Shown piece by piece: positions 46,557 through 54,290 of a stretch of 64,000 nucleotides of DNA. The position numbers were made by a program, and so were the translations under genes. Every line of letters begins with the position of its first letter. Position 1 is the first letter of the stretch. This DNA is from Bacteroidales bacterium M7 (GTDB lineage Bacteria; Bacteroidota; Bacteroidia; Bacteroidales; Muribaculaceae). Location: positions 1 to 64,000 of the forward strand of contig LUJR01000035.1 of the NCBI GenBank assembly GCA_001689515.1. Direction: 5' to 3'. Below the pieces are notes generated by a model, which made no database searches, had not been told where the DNA came from, and saw nothing but the letters and a program-made list of their open reading frames with translations.

Positions 46557-48389
46557 ATGCAAGTAAGAAATATCCCCATGTCGGAGATAGTGCCCAGCGC
46601 ACTCAATCCCCGTAAGACTTTCGACCAGGAAGAACTCGAAGAACTCGCGCAGAGTATCAAAGAAAATGGCCTCGTTCAGCCCATCACGCTGCGCAAACTC
46701 GGCAACAAGAAAGACTCCAAGTATGAAATCGTATGCGGAGAGCGACGCTTCCGGGCCAGCCAAATCATCGGAGCCGACTCCATTCAGGCAATCGTAAAGG
46801 ACCTCAACGACAAGCAGGCTTTCGCCTGTATGATTATCGAGAACCTACAGCGCAAAAACATAGACCCAATGGAGGAAGCCGCCGCTCTGCACCATCTCTA
46901 CACCGAAGGCTCCATGACCGTCAGCGAAATGGCAAAAATGCTCGGCAAGAGCACCAGTTTCGTTTCCGGCCGTATCCAGCTCAACAACACTATCGAGCCA
47001 TTTGTGCAACTGATGCGCGACGGCATACTCGTTCTGACACACCTGCTCGACATCTGTAAACTCCCCAAGGAACAGCAGGAAATCCTCTATGAGTCTTGCT
47101 TCACAGAGGCAAGCCGGGCCCGTTGGACTTACAAGTTCCCCAACATGCCGCAACTCCACGAAATGATCGACAACCATGTCATGAATCAACTTGCCGGTGC
47201 TCGGTTCTCGCTGTCCGACGCAACGTATGCGTGTGGCACTGCGTGTGAATCATGCCCTCTCAACACAGCCAATAATCCCGAGAATTCACGCGACGCTAGC
47301 ACTCCGCGTTGTATGAAGCGCGAGTGTTTCCTTGCCAAATCCCGCGAGGCTGTATTCCGCGAAGCAAAGCAAGCCGCAAAGAAGGGCTCTCTGCTCGTGT
47401 TCTCCGGCGTCTATTCAGACAGCGAGGATATTCTTCGTGCGGCCGACGAATATGGACTGGAAGTCATCGGCCTCGGCAATCGTCAGTATGTTCTCGCCCC
47501 GGTGGCACCTGACCCTGCTATGTTCAAAGACGAGGAAACCCTTTCCGTCCGCATGGCAAACTACAACAAACTGAAATCAGTATTCGACGACAACATCAAG
47601 GATGGCACCATCACGCCGGTATATGAAATCTGCTATGACGGACTTCTCAGCGGTGAAACCAAATATGTTTACAGCGTTCCCGACAGCAATGACGAGCCTT
47701 TCGCCGGCGACAAAGTGGCTACAAACAATCAACGAATCTCGGAGTTGAAGATGAAACTTCGCGAGGCCGACGACCACCGCAATGAGGATTTCGTTGAAAA
47801 GCAGCGAGCCTTTATGGAAACCTCCGAATACTCCAAACTCAACACTGACCTTACTCCAGCGGAAACTCTCGTGTTCCAGGCCCTCGTTCTCAAACGTCTG
47901 CCTGTGGCGTTCAAGGAAAGCATAGGCTGCGGAGATTCTGCCGACTTCAAGTCCGCAGGCAAAATCATCGCGTCCAATATGAACGCGATTACACGAGAAT
48001 TTATCCGCTCAATCCTCTCGGAAAAGAGCGTCAACTTCTCGGAAGAACTCGCCGCCATGCTCAACACTGTCATGGAAGAGCGTTATCCTCACAATGCCGA
48101 GGAAATAGCCAAATCGCTCGATGCCCGATATAATCAGTCCAAGAGCAATATCCAGAGTCAGATCGACACCCTCCGCGAAGAAATCCGCAAGGAGCAAGCT
48201 GCTCTGGCCGAAGTTGAATCCGACAAAACCGAAAGTGAATCGGACGACAGCAAAGCCGAACCAGCAACCGACGCTGCCGCGAATGAAGTGGCTGAAGAAG
48301 TCGCTGTGACTGCGGAAGAACCTGAGCAGGTCGCCGATGACTCCGAAGGAGAAGAATCTTCCGAGGTTGAAGAAAAGGCTGAAGAATAA
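46557..48389 (+). CDS. ParB-type protein of the PRTRC system
   Basis: 610 aa. ParB N-terminal domain (about 1-95) with IVPSALNPRKTFD and the CGERRFRAS box (61-69), ENLQRKNIDPMEEA (about 94-107), then a KorB-like HTH (MTVSEMAKMLGKSTSFVSGR, about 117-136). A Cys cluster follows (CGTACESCP ... CMKRECF, about 225-262), a feature of ParB proteins in PRTRC cassettes. The C-terminus is a long coiled coil and an acidic, repetitive tail. It lies 34 kb from the rest of the cassette and is distinct from the three phage ParB-like proteins at 23562-26367. Confidence 0.8.
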   Translation: MQVRNIPMSEIVPSALNPRKTFDQEELEELAQSIKENGLVQPITLRKLGNKKDSKYEIVCGERRFRASQIIGADSIQAIVKDLNDKQAFACMIIENLQRKNIDPMEEAAALHHLYTEGSMTVSEMAKMLGKSTSFVSGRIQLNNTIEPFVQLMRDGILVLTHLLDICKLPKEQQEILYESCFTEASRARWTYKFPNMPQLHEMIDNHVMNQLAGARFSLSDATYACGTACESCPLNTANNPENSRDASTPRCMKRECFLAKSREAVFREAKQAAKKGSLLVFSGVYSDSEDILRAADEYGLEVIGLGNRQYVLAPVAPDPAMFKDEETLSVRMANYNKLKSVFDDNIKDGTITPVYEICYDGLLSGETKYVYSVPDSNDEPFAGDKVATNNQRISELKMKLREADDHRNEDFVEKQRAFMETSEYSKLNTDLTPAETLVFQALVLKRLPVAFKESIGCGDSADFKSAGKIIASNMNAITREFIRSILSEKSVNFSEELAAMLNTVMEERYPHNAEEIAKSLDARYNQSKSNIQSQIDTLREEIRKEQAALAEVESDKTESESDDSKAEPATDAAANEVAEEVAVTAEEPEQVADDSEGEESSEVEEKAEE

Positions 48390-48398
48390 ATATAACCC

Positions 48399-48434
48399 AT
48401 GGGCGTAGGCGCTTTCCGGTGCCTACGTCCATAA
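48399..48434 (+). promoter_or_regulatory. intergenic hairpin coextensive with an 11-codon frame
   Basis: A 10-bp stem with one mismatch (48401-48410 with 48421-48430) and a 10-nt loop; ATG at 48399 opens an 11-codon frame ending TAA at 48432-48434. No T run. It matches in plan the hairpin at 41904-41933. Confidence 0.4.
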
Positions 48435-48444
48435 CCTTTACAAT

Positions 48445-49050
48445 ATGAAATTGAAATTACAACGACTTTCCAGTTGGCAATCCAACGATAAGTTCAACAT
48501 CGCGCTTTCCGCACCGATGTCGCCGATGATGGCTGCGCAGGACTTCGTAAAAAAGGTCTTTCCAGAGAATCAATTCATACTCACTGGCCTTTTTCGTATC
48601 TTAGGCGATGAAGAACCAGCCTTTACTACATGGGAGCATGCCGATACTGAGCCGGTACAAATAGATGTAATCGTTGGTGTCCTCAACTTCCAGCATCTAT
48701 TCGTGTTCGGTGAAATCGGAAGCCAATACATGCCTATCAGTATAGTTCTCGATGGCGATGCCCAGTTCAGTGAACTCTATACTCAATACAAATGGATCGC
48801 CGCTCCTACGCCACAAGAAATCGCTGATATTCTCAGTACAATCAATCTCTCTGAACTCAAGTCTGAATTTGAAACTTTTCGTTGGAAAGTCAAGGGCGAA
48901 ATGGCCGATGATTGGTTCCTCGAACGCAATATGCAGGAGCAATCCACGATTACCGGCGAAAATATTCCTCGCGATGCCCTTGCCAAATGGGATCGAATGA
49001 CCCCACAAGAAAAATACTCTTCATTCAAGAAATGGAACGAGAAGTCATAA
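48445..49050 (+). CDS. hypothetical protein
   Basis: 201 aa, mixed fold (PVQIDVIVGVLNFQHLFVFG; IADILSTINLSELKSEFETF) with a basic C-terminus (EKYSSFKKWNEKS). Starts 11 bp after the hairpin above. It overlaps the next gene by 19 bases. Not recognised. Confidence 0.6.
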   Translation: MKLKLQRLSSWQSNDKFNIALSAPMSPMMAAQDFVKKVFPENQFILTGLFRILGDEEPAFTTWEHADTEPVQIDVIVGVLNFQHLFVFGEIGSQYMPISIVLDGDAQFSELYTQYKWIAAPTPQEIADILSTINLSELKSEFETFRWKVKGEMADDWFLERNMQEQSTITGENIPRDALAKWDRMTPQEKYSSFKKWNEKS

Positions 49051-49292
49051 TTCTACAAGCCGGCGACCCGTGGTTATCGTGCAGTTCATTACGTATCCTC
49101 GGAATATTCTCCGATGAGGACAATTTCAAGAAGTATGCCGGCCAACTTCTTGAGAAGAACATTATCACAGAATGGGGCTACAAATCCCTGACCGGGTATT
49201 ATGGAAATGGCCGTCAATGCGACTACAAAGACGGCGCTCTGACCGTATCAATCGAACCGCTCAATCCGAGCATTGAAGATACCGACATTTAG
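49032..49292 (+). CDS. hypothetical small protein
   Basis: 86 aa from the ATG at 49032. Strand/helix alternation (VIILQAGDPWLSCSSLRILG; YKSLTGYYGNGRQCDYKDGA). Not recognised. Confidence 0.55.
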   Translation: MEREVIILQAGDPWLSCSSLRILGIFSDEDNFKKYAGQLLEKNIITEWGYKSLTGYYGNGRQCDYKDGALTVSIEPLNPSIEDTDI

Positions 49293-49347
49293 AACGCGGA
49301 GGTGGACTATCACAATGATAGCCCATCTCTGTTTATCTTATATAATC

Positions 49348-49425
49348 TTGCGTATATGATTAAAATAACCTCTCTAAAATTTGCGTATATGATTATTTTT
49401 GATTACTTTTGTATATGCAAATAAG
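49348..49425 (+). promoter_or_regulatory. promoter cassette with two operators and leader box
   Basis: Two identical operators TTGCGTATATGATTA at 49348-49362 and 49381-49395 (33 bp apart); TTTG (49380-49383), 20-bp spacer, TACTTTTG (49404-49411); leader TGCAAATAAG (49416-49425). The downstream 69 nt (49387-49455) equal 8856-8924 exactly. Confidence 0.75.
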
Positions 49426-49449
49426 ATGTTTAATCAAAAACGAAACAAG

Positions 49450-49731
49450 ATGAAAGAAATAACCGCCTACTATGTATCAATCGAGGATGGACGCAAGGTA
49501 TATGCCCGACGCAGATTCACAGACAAATGCAATGCAGTAGACTTTGCGAGAACTTATGCTGAAACGTGGTGCAAAAAACATTCCACACTTCCAGTGGACT
49601 CAACTCCTGAATTTCGTCGCCAAATACTTCACATTTGTCTGTCCAATCGCTCGAAACTATATTGCAATGTCGAGCAATGTACAGAACAAGAAAACGGATT
49701 GCAAGCGCAAAGTACATTTGGCAACTTTTGA
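49450..49731 (+). CDS. hypothetical small protein
   Basis: 93 aa from the ATG at 49450 (the frame is open upstream only through promoter sequence). Basic, helical (VSIEDGRKVYARRRFTDKCN; CKKHSTLPVDSTPEFRRQIL). Shares its complete leader with the DUF2693-like gene at 8919, but the proteins are unrelated. Not recognised. Confidence 0.6.
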   Translation: MKEITAYYVSIEDGRKVYARRRFTDKCNAVDFARTYAETWCKKHSTLPVDSTPEFRRQILHICLSNRSKLYCNVEQCTEQENGLQAQSTFGNF

Positions 49732-49797
49732 CACTCTTCCAGCGAGCGCATAAGGATTGCTACTGAATCTTTACTCTCGTGAAAATACTAAATCGAC

Positions 49798-50223
49798 ATG
49801 ACACGACAAGAAGAAATAAATGTGCTCCAATCACTCAAGGAGGACACATACTTCGCGCAGGTATTCAAACCTGATACCATAGACGCCATGTGCCGCAACA
49901 TTGAAAATGACTTTCCCCTCGATTGCGGCATAGAATTGTTTGAGAACTGCCAATCGGTAATAAGAACCCGAAATGAAGTAAAGACCCTCAAGGGGCAACT
50001 CGACGAAAGTGTCGGAGAGGTGGAGGACTTGAGAGAGCAGAAGTCAGAAATGGTAGATTTTCTGCTTGAGCAAGCTAACCAAATCTCCGATTCCAAAATC
50101 AGAACCAACATACTTGACAAGGTGCAATATATGGTAGGACACAAAGCTACTATCAAACGGAAAATTCAACTCAGTCTTGACCTGACCAAAGAGGATAAAG
50201 AATGGTTGGCACAAAATCTCTGA
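49798..50223 (+). CDS. coiled-coil protein
   Basis: 141 aa, almost wholly helical; heptad-like segment EVKTLKGQLDESVGEVEDLR (about 61-80) and basic C-terminus (IKRKIQLSLDLTKEDKEWLA). No catalytic motif. Likely a dimer. Not recognised. Confidence 0.6.
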   Translation: MTRQEEINVLQSLKEDTYFAQVFKPDTIDAMCRNIENDFPLDCGIELFENCQSVIRTRNEVKTLKGQLDESVGEVEDLREQKSEMVDFLLEQANQISDSKIRTNILDKVQYMVGHKATIKRKIQLSLDLTKEDKEWLAQNL

Positions 50224-50226
50224 AAT

Positions 50227-50529
50227 ATGATTGACCAAGATTATACCAAAGATGACCTCAAGAAGGCAATGCTGAACGAGGCCTGCCCCAATATGATAGG
50301 CTTCTACAGCGATATGGTAGAGGACTTCAAACTCATCGACGAAATGAACTATGGAGACAAAGCCCAGTGGTTCTACCGCAAGCAAGGAACCTGCCTTGAA
50401 GTGGAAGATCCGCAGATGTTCCAGCAGAATTTCGATTATTGGGAGAAGCAGATATTTCGCTCTTTTGAAATCATTCGGAGAGGTAAAGACCTCTACAGCG
50501 TAAGAGAAATCCACCCTAAGCACAGTTGA
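50227..50529 (+). CDS. hypothetical protein
   Basis: 100 aa, acidic N-terminal helices (DYTKDDLKKAMLNEACPNMI) and a basic C-terminal part (RSFEIIRRGKDLYSVREIHP). 3 bp after the coiled-coil gene. Not recognised. Confidence 0.55.
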   Translation: MIDQDYTKDDLKKAMLNEACPNMIGFYSDMVEDFKLIDEMNYGDKAQWFYRKQGTCLEVEDPQMFQQNFDYWEKQIFRSFEIIRRGKDLYSVREIHPKHS

Positions 50530-50530
50530 T

Positions 50531-50722
50531 ATGGAAACAACCTATTACAACCCAAAGTCCGGCAAAGTCAATTACAAAGCCATCGAAAAGGCTGTCGGCC
50601 ATAAACTCGACTACGAAGAGCGAGAGTATGCAATTTATTATTATGAATCAGGCAACACCGGCTTACCGGATTTTGACTCAGAAGCCATGTCTGACTTCTG
50701 CCTGATGCTTCACGGAGGATAG
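50531..50722 (+). CDS. hypothetical small protein
   Basis: 63 aa; YYNPKSGKVNYKAIEKAVGH and an acidic tyrosine-rich middle (YEEREYAIYYYESGN). 1 bp after the previous gene. Not recognised. Confidence 0.5.
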   Translation: METTYYNPKSGKVNYKAIEKAVGHKLDYEEREYAIYYYESGNTGLPDFDSEAMSDFCLMLHGG

Positions 50723-50726
50723 TAAG

Positions 50727-50984
50727 ATGAAGCCGACAACACAAATCGAATACAACGAGGAGATGTACCCTGTATTCTTTCTCCCGATACATAACGAAGG
50801 AGAGATTCATGTGTACAGCATAGGGACTGAATCGCTGCAAGATGCGCTTCTTATGCCAAACACATCGTTCCGTGATGACATAGCGCAACGAATTGATGAG
50901 AAGATATTCTTCTACATTCCTGACAAACTCGCAGATGCAACCGAGAGAGAAATTATAAGTTTCATCGAAAACAACCTGAACTAA
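50727..50984 (+). CDS. hypothetical small protein
   Basis: 85 aa; beta strands then a helical acidic half (DDIAQRIDEKIFFYIPDKLA). The stop shares a base with the next ATG. Not recognised. Confidence 0.5.
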   Translation: MKPTTQIEYNEEMYPVFFLPIHNEGEIHVYSIGTESLQDALLMPNTSFRDDIAQRIDEKIFFYIPDKLADATEREIISFIENNLN

Positions 50985-51457
50985 TGACAAGCGAAGAAAG
51001 TTTTGCCCGGCTTGATGCAATCAGGGCAGAAAAATATCCTTACGAAGAACGCGACCGAGAGGAATGGCGCGCAAACGCTGATAATCCCAAGAAAAGAGCC
51101 GAGATTAGTCGTAGGCGTTCCGATTGGATAGAAGCCCAGGATCGTAGAGAGAATGAAGCAATAAAGGCTCTGATTCCACGGGTTGGCCTGCCATGCACGG
51201 TTTACTACTATACTGACCGCCACGCCGCCACCATTACCAAAATACTCAGTCCTAACAAAGTGGTCGTCCAAGACAACCTTGTAGAATGCGAGGATTTCTA
51301 TTCTGGCAAATACATAATATTGCCCGAATTAGAACCCAGAGAGCAAGTATTTACAAAACGTAGGAATGGTATATGGATTTTGGAAGGCCACCCAACTAAA
51401 GACGGCGTTAGCCTCCTGCTTCATTACCAAAGTCACTACATAGACCCACATTTCTGA
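50984..51457 (+). CDS. hypothetical protein with SH3-like strand pattern
   Basis: 157 aa. N-terminal charged helices (RAEKYPYEERDREEWRANAD), then a small beta domain (GLPCTVYYYTDRHAATITKI, KVVVQDNLVE) and KRRNGIWILEGHP. A small SH3/chromo-like barrel is possible. Not recognised. Confidence 0.55.
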   Translation: MTSEESFARLDAIRAEKYPYEERDREEWRANADNPKKRAEISRRRSDWIEAQDRRENEAIKALIPRVGLPCTVYYYTDRHAATITKILSPNKVVVQDNLVECEDFYSGKYIILPELEPREQVFTKRRNGIWILEGHPTKDGVSLLLHYQSHYIDPHF

Positions 51458-51458
51458 T

Positions 51459-51716
51459 ATGGTAAAAGTATATATAATCCGAGAAGGTTATGCTGAGTCC
51501 TTACGCGCCGACGATGACCTCATTGGTTTCAAAGAATATGTTGAAGAGGGCGTATATTGGCAATCGTATGATTTTTCAAATCCAACGACAGCCGACGACT
51601 TTTGCGCCGGAGTCTGTTCAGGACATTCAGATGAAAGGGCCCCAATGGGATTCTTAATCTTGCGTGACGACATCGAGGATGACATGCCTTATATTCAAAC
51701 TTTAATAGACGCATAA
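51459..51716 (+). CDS. hypothetical small acidic protein
   Basis: 85 aa, very acidic (LRADDDLIGFKEYVEEGVYW; RDDIEDDMPYIQTLIDA), a composition seen in phage DNA mimics or inhibitors of host enzymes. No further evidence. 1 bp after the previous gene. Confidence 0.5.
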   Translation: MVKVYIIREGYAESLRADDDLIGFKEYVEEGVYWQSYDFSNPTTADDFCAGVCSGHSDERAPMGFLILRDDIEDDMPYIQTLIDA

Positions 51717-51718
51717 CT

Positions 51719-51874
51719 ATGGAAGGACGAAGCGCAACCCTTAACGAGCCATACCAAGGCTACCGAAACATCATACTTGTAGAATACTGGCCCACGATGT
51801 ATAAGTGGGAAGTTGAGATTTGCGGCTCAGGTAAGCATATCTGGGTTTACAGCGATGAATTCACATTAGACTAA
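51719..51874 (+). CDS. 51-aa hypothetical protein
   Basis: Starts 2 bp after the previous stop and ends 5 bp before the next start, filling an otherwise empty slot in a tight operon. Reads MEGRSATLNEPYQGYRNIIL... with a tryptophan-rich beta C-terminus (MYKWEVEICGSGKHIWVYS). Codon use looks normal. Not recognised. Confidence 0.55.
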   Translation: MEGRSATLNEPYQGYRNIILVEYWPTMYKWEVEICGSGKHIWVYSDEFTLD

Positions 51875-51879
51875 TCAAT

Positions 51880-52113
51880 ATGGAAACAAACTATGTAACA
51901 ATCCTCGATTTTACGACGGGGTGGGTAAACATCATACACCTGACTCCCGAAGAAATCCAGGAATCCGAGAAGTATGAGGATTTTGAAACATTCCTCAGCA
52001 CTCTCGAAGAAAAATATGGATTCAAGCTATCCAACTGTCAGTGGATGGTAAGTGAAGAACTCCACATTGCCCGATATGAAAACGGCGAAGAGGTACAAAC
52101 AGAGGACATATGA
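51880..52113 (+). CDS. hypothetical small acidic protein
   Basis: 77 aa; strand start (VTILDFTTGWVNIIHL) then an acidic helix (TPEEIQESEKYEDFETFLS). Overlaps the next gene by four bases. Similar small acidic proteins in other phages are of unknown function. Confidence 0.55.
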   Translation: METNYVTILDFTTGWVNIIHLTPEEIQESEKYEDFETFLSTLEEKYGFKLSNCQWMVSEELHIARYENGEEVQTEDI

Positions 52114-52574
52114 AAGAGATAACGACAACAACGGTCACGACTGAAGTCATACGTCGTGCACCCAAAAAAAAGACTATCGCGCGAGCCGATCACAACGTGG
52201 AGGACGGCCAGATACTTATAACTGAAACCTATGCTCCGGCTTCACTGGGCAAAAACACTGGAGTAGGACATGGCATTAGTCGTATATGTCTTTCAGAGGC
52301 TCGAAAAAAGACCAAACAAGGCTTGACAAATGTGATGGTAGAAACCCCGACATCTGGTCAATTCTGCCTTGCAACTTCGCTTCTGCACCTTACAACCATA
52401 CGTGACGGCATTAGCGAAATGGCAACACGTTCAGGCATGGGCTTCCTTGATAAGGACAATCGAGAACGGCTGTTGATTATTGCCGTACAACTCAACGAAT
52501 TTATTCCAATCCTGCGGGATATTATGGTTAATCAGGTAAACCTCTTCGCCAACAAACAATTCACGATTCTCTAA
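52110..52574 (+). CDS. hypothetical protein, last of the small-gene operon
   Basis: 154 aa. Thr/Lys-rich N-terminus (TTTTVTTEVIRRAPKKKTIA), then a beta segment (HNVEDGQILITETYAP) and helical C-terminus with long hydrophobic helices (RERLLIIAVQLNEFIPILRD). A terminator follows 76 bp after its stop. Not recognised. Confidence 0.6.
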   Translation: MKEITTTTVTTEVIRRAPKKKTIARADHNVEDGQILITETYAPASLGKNTGVGHGISRICLSEARKKTKQGLTNVMVETPTSGQFCLATSLLHLTTIRDGISEMATRSGMGFLDKDNRERLLIIAVQLNEFIPILRDIMVNQVNLFANKQFTIL

Positions 52575-52649
52575 TCTGGGATATACCCTAAAGATACCAC
52601 AAAAATAGGCTCAAAACATACAAAATGGTGTAATTACGATTGCACTTAT

Positions 52650-52678
52650 AAAGGCTCGGCTAACAACCGGGCCTTTTT
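52650..52678 (+). terminator. Rho-independent terminator
   Basis: A 9-bp stem (52651-52659 with 52667-52675, one G-T pair), 7-nt loop, then TTTTT. It closes the accessory operon before the head module. Confidence 0.75.
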
Positions 52679-52943
52679 CATTTGAAATTTTCTTGAAACC
52701 AATTATTTAGCCACATCCTATAATTTGAAATCGCAAACTTAAACAACTAATACCTGCCTACAGCATTAGATCCAGCGACAACCCTTAATACAACCTCAAC
52801 GCCTACCTCGCACAAAATCAAGATATTAGAACTATCCAATACTGAATTTGCCATTGCACCTCAAATCTCTAATACATTGACTCTCAGCACTTAATATAGG
52901 TGTAACTTTGGATTGATAAATCATCTAAAAATCAATCTCCGCA
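52679..52943 (+). promoter_or_regulatory. head-module promoter region
   Basis: About 265 bp without a gene. A -7 box TAACTTTG lies at 52903-52910, 34 bp before the protease start, but no TTTG sits 19-21 bp upstream (nearest ATTG is 23 bp away) and no TTGCNNATATGATTA operator or leader box is present. The region is AT-rich with repeated TAATAC/TACATT words. This fits a late promoter that needs an activator. Confidence 0.45.
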
Positions 52944-54257
52944 ATGGCTACATTAAAGATTTACAATGATATAGTCGATGAAGAACAGAAGCTCTGCATG
53001 GCTGATTGGGGAGCGCCGGAAGGCGTATGCTTCAAGGACGTGAAAGAGTTCATCGAATCCATTCCGGAAGACGATAACGTCATTGATATTCGGCTGCATT
53101 GTTGCGGTGGCGACTGCGGCGAAGGCTGGTCCATCTATGACGCACTTCGCGCTTCCGGCAAACAGATTTCTGCTACGGTCGAAGGGGAATGTTCGTCTAT
53201 CGCTTCAATCATTCTGCTTGCTGCACCCGCTGAGCGTCGCTTCGCACACAAAAATATCCGTATGTGCCTGCACAATCCGGCCTATGAGTATCTGATGACC
53301 GATATGCCCCTGCGCTATACGCCGGACAAACTCGATGATCTGATTGAAGACCTCTCGGTGCAGTCAAAGGCTCTTCGTGAAGAGCAAGACCGCATTCTTG
53401 ACCTTTATGTCGAACGCACCGGAGCAAATCGCAAGGCCCTCCAATCCTTGATGGACAAAGACACATTCATTGACGCCGAGCGCGCGCAGGAACTTGGCTT
53501 TATCTCCCACATACTCGTACCTACAACCGCTCACAGGACAAAACGCAATAAGAATTCAAAACTCAATAAAAATCGTATGGCAAAACCCCAAAACTCCCGC
53601 AGAACCGCTGCTAAGCAGCCCTCCGCTTTCGCACGGTTTCTCGCGAAGACTGGCCTTGCACGCATGAAAGACCAGGTTGTAACCGCCGCTGATGGCAGCG
53701 AGTTTACAGTTGAACGCGAGGATGGTGACCCTCAGATTGGCGACAGCGCCTATCCTGACGGTAACTATATCCTCGACGACGGCACTGAAATCGTCGTAGA
53801 AGGCGAACGCATCACAGACATCATCGACCCTGTGGAGGACAACACTGACGATGATCCCGACCCCCTCGCTTCCGCTAATGACCCCGAAGAAATCCGCGAA
53901 CTCATCGCAGAGCTTCAGGGTCGCCTGAAAGAACTCGACCCCGACGCGGCCCCCGAAGAGAACGCACCTCAGGTTGAAGAACTCCAGCAGACTGTTGACG
54001 AGCTTCAGAAAAAGGTTGAGGAGCAGGAAGTGGAACTCAAGAGCGCCCGTCCCATCGTCGCAAAGGTCAACCGCGCCGGAGGAATGTCCTGGCTCGACCA
54101 GACTCTCGGCATGCGTTCCACTTACACTCCTCAGAACCGTCGTTTCGTTGCTCACGGTGCTCCCGCCGGCCAGCAGGCTCCCCAGTCCAAGACCCGCGAT
54201 GCAATCAACAAACGCCGCGAAGCTGTAGCCGCTAAACGCGAACAGCGCAGAAAGTAA
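52944..54257 (+). CDS. head maturation protease (ClpP-type) fused to scaffold
   Basis: 437 aa. Residues 1-200 follow the ClpP-like prohead protease: HCCGGDCGEGWSIYDAL (52-68), GECSSIASIILLA (81-93) with the probable catalytic Ser85, and MCLHNP (107-112) with His110. A basic linker (about 205-240) leads to an acidic region (about 255-330) and coiled coil (EELQQTVDELQKKVEEQEVE, about 344-363) and a basic end, as in phage protease-scaffold fusions. It would cleave scaffold and capsid during head assembly. Confidence 0.85.
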   Translation: MATLKIYNDIVDEEQKLCMADWGAPEGVCFKDVKEFIESIPEDDNVIDIRLHCCGGDCGEGWSIYDALRASGKQISATVEGECSSIASIILLAAPAERRFAHKNIRMCLHNPAYEYLMTDMPLRYTPDKLDDLIEDLSVQSKALREEQDRILDLYVERTGANRKALQSLMDKDTFIDAERAQELGFISHILVPTTAHRTKRNKNSKLNKNRMAKPQNSRRTAAKQPSAFARFLAKTGLARMKDQVVTAADGSEFTVEREDGDPQIGDSAYPDGNYILDDGTEIVVEGERITDIIDPVEDNTDDDPDPLASANDPEEIRELIAELQGRLKELDPDAAPEENAPQVEELQQTVDELQKKVEEQEVELKSARPIVAKVNRAGGMSWLDQTLGMRSTYTPQNRRFVAHGAPAGQQAPQSKTRDAINKRREAVAAKREQRRK

Positions 54258-54290
54258 ATCAATCACCACGTAACAATTTAATCAAACAAT

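Noticed and set aside
1277..49425. CRISPR array or dispersed repeats
   Set aside because: The repeated 15-bp words are not tandem with unique spacers; they sit at promoters.
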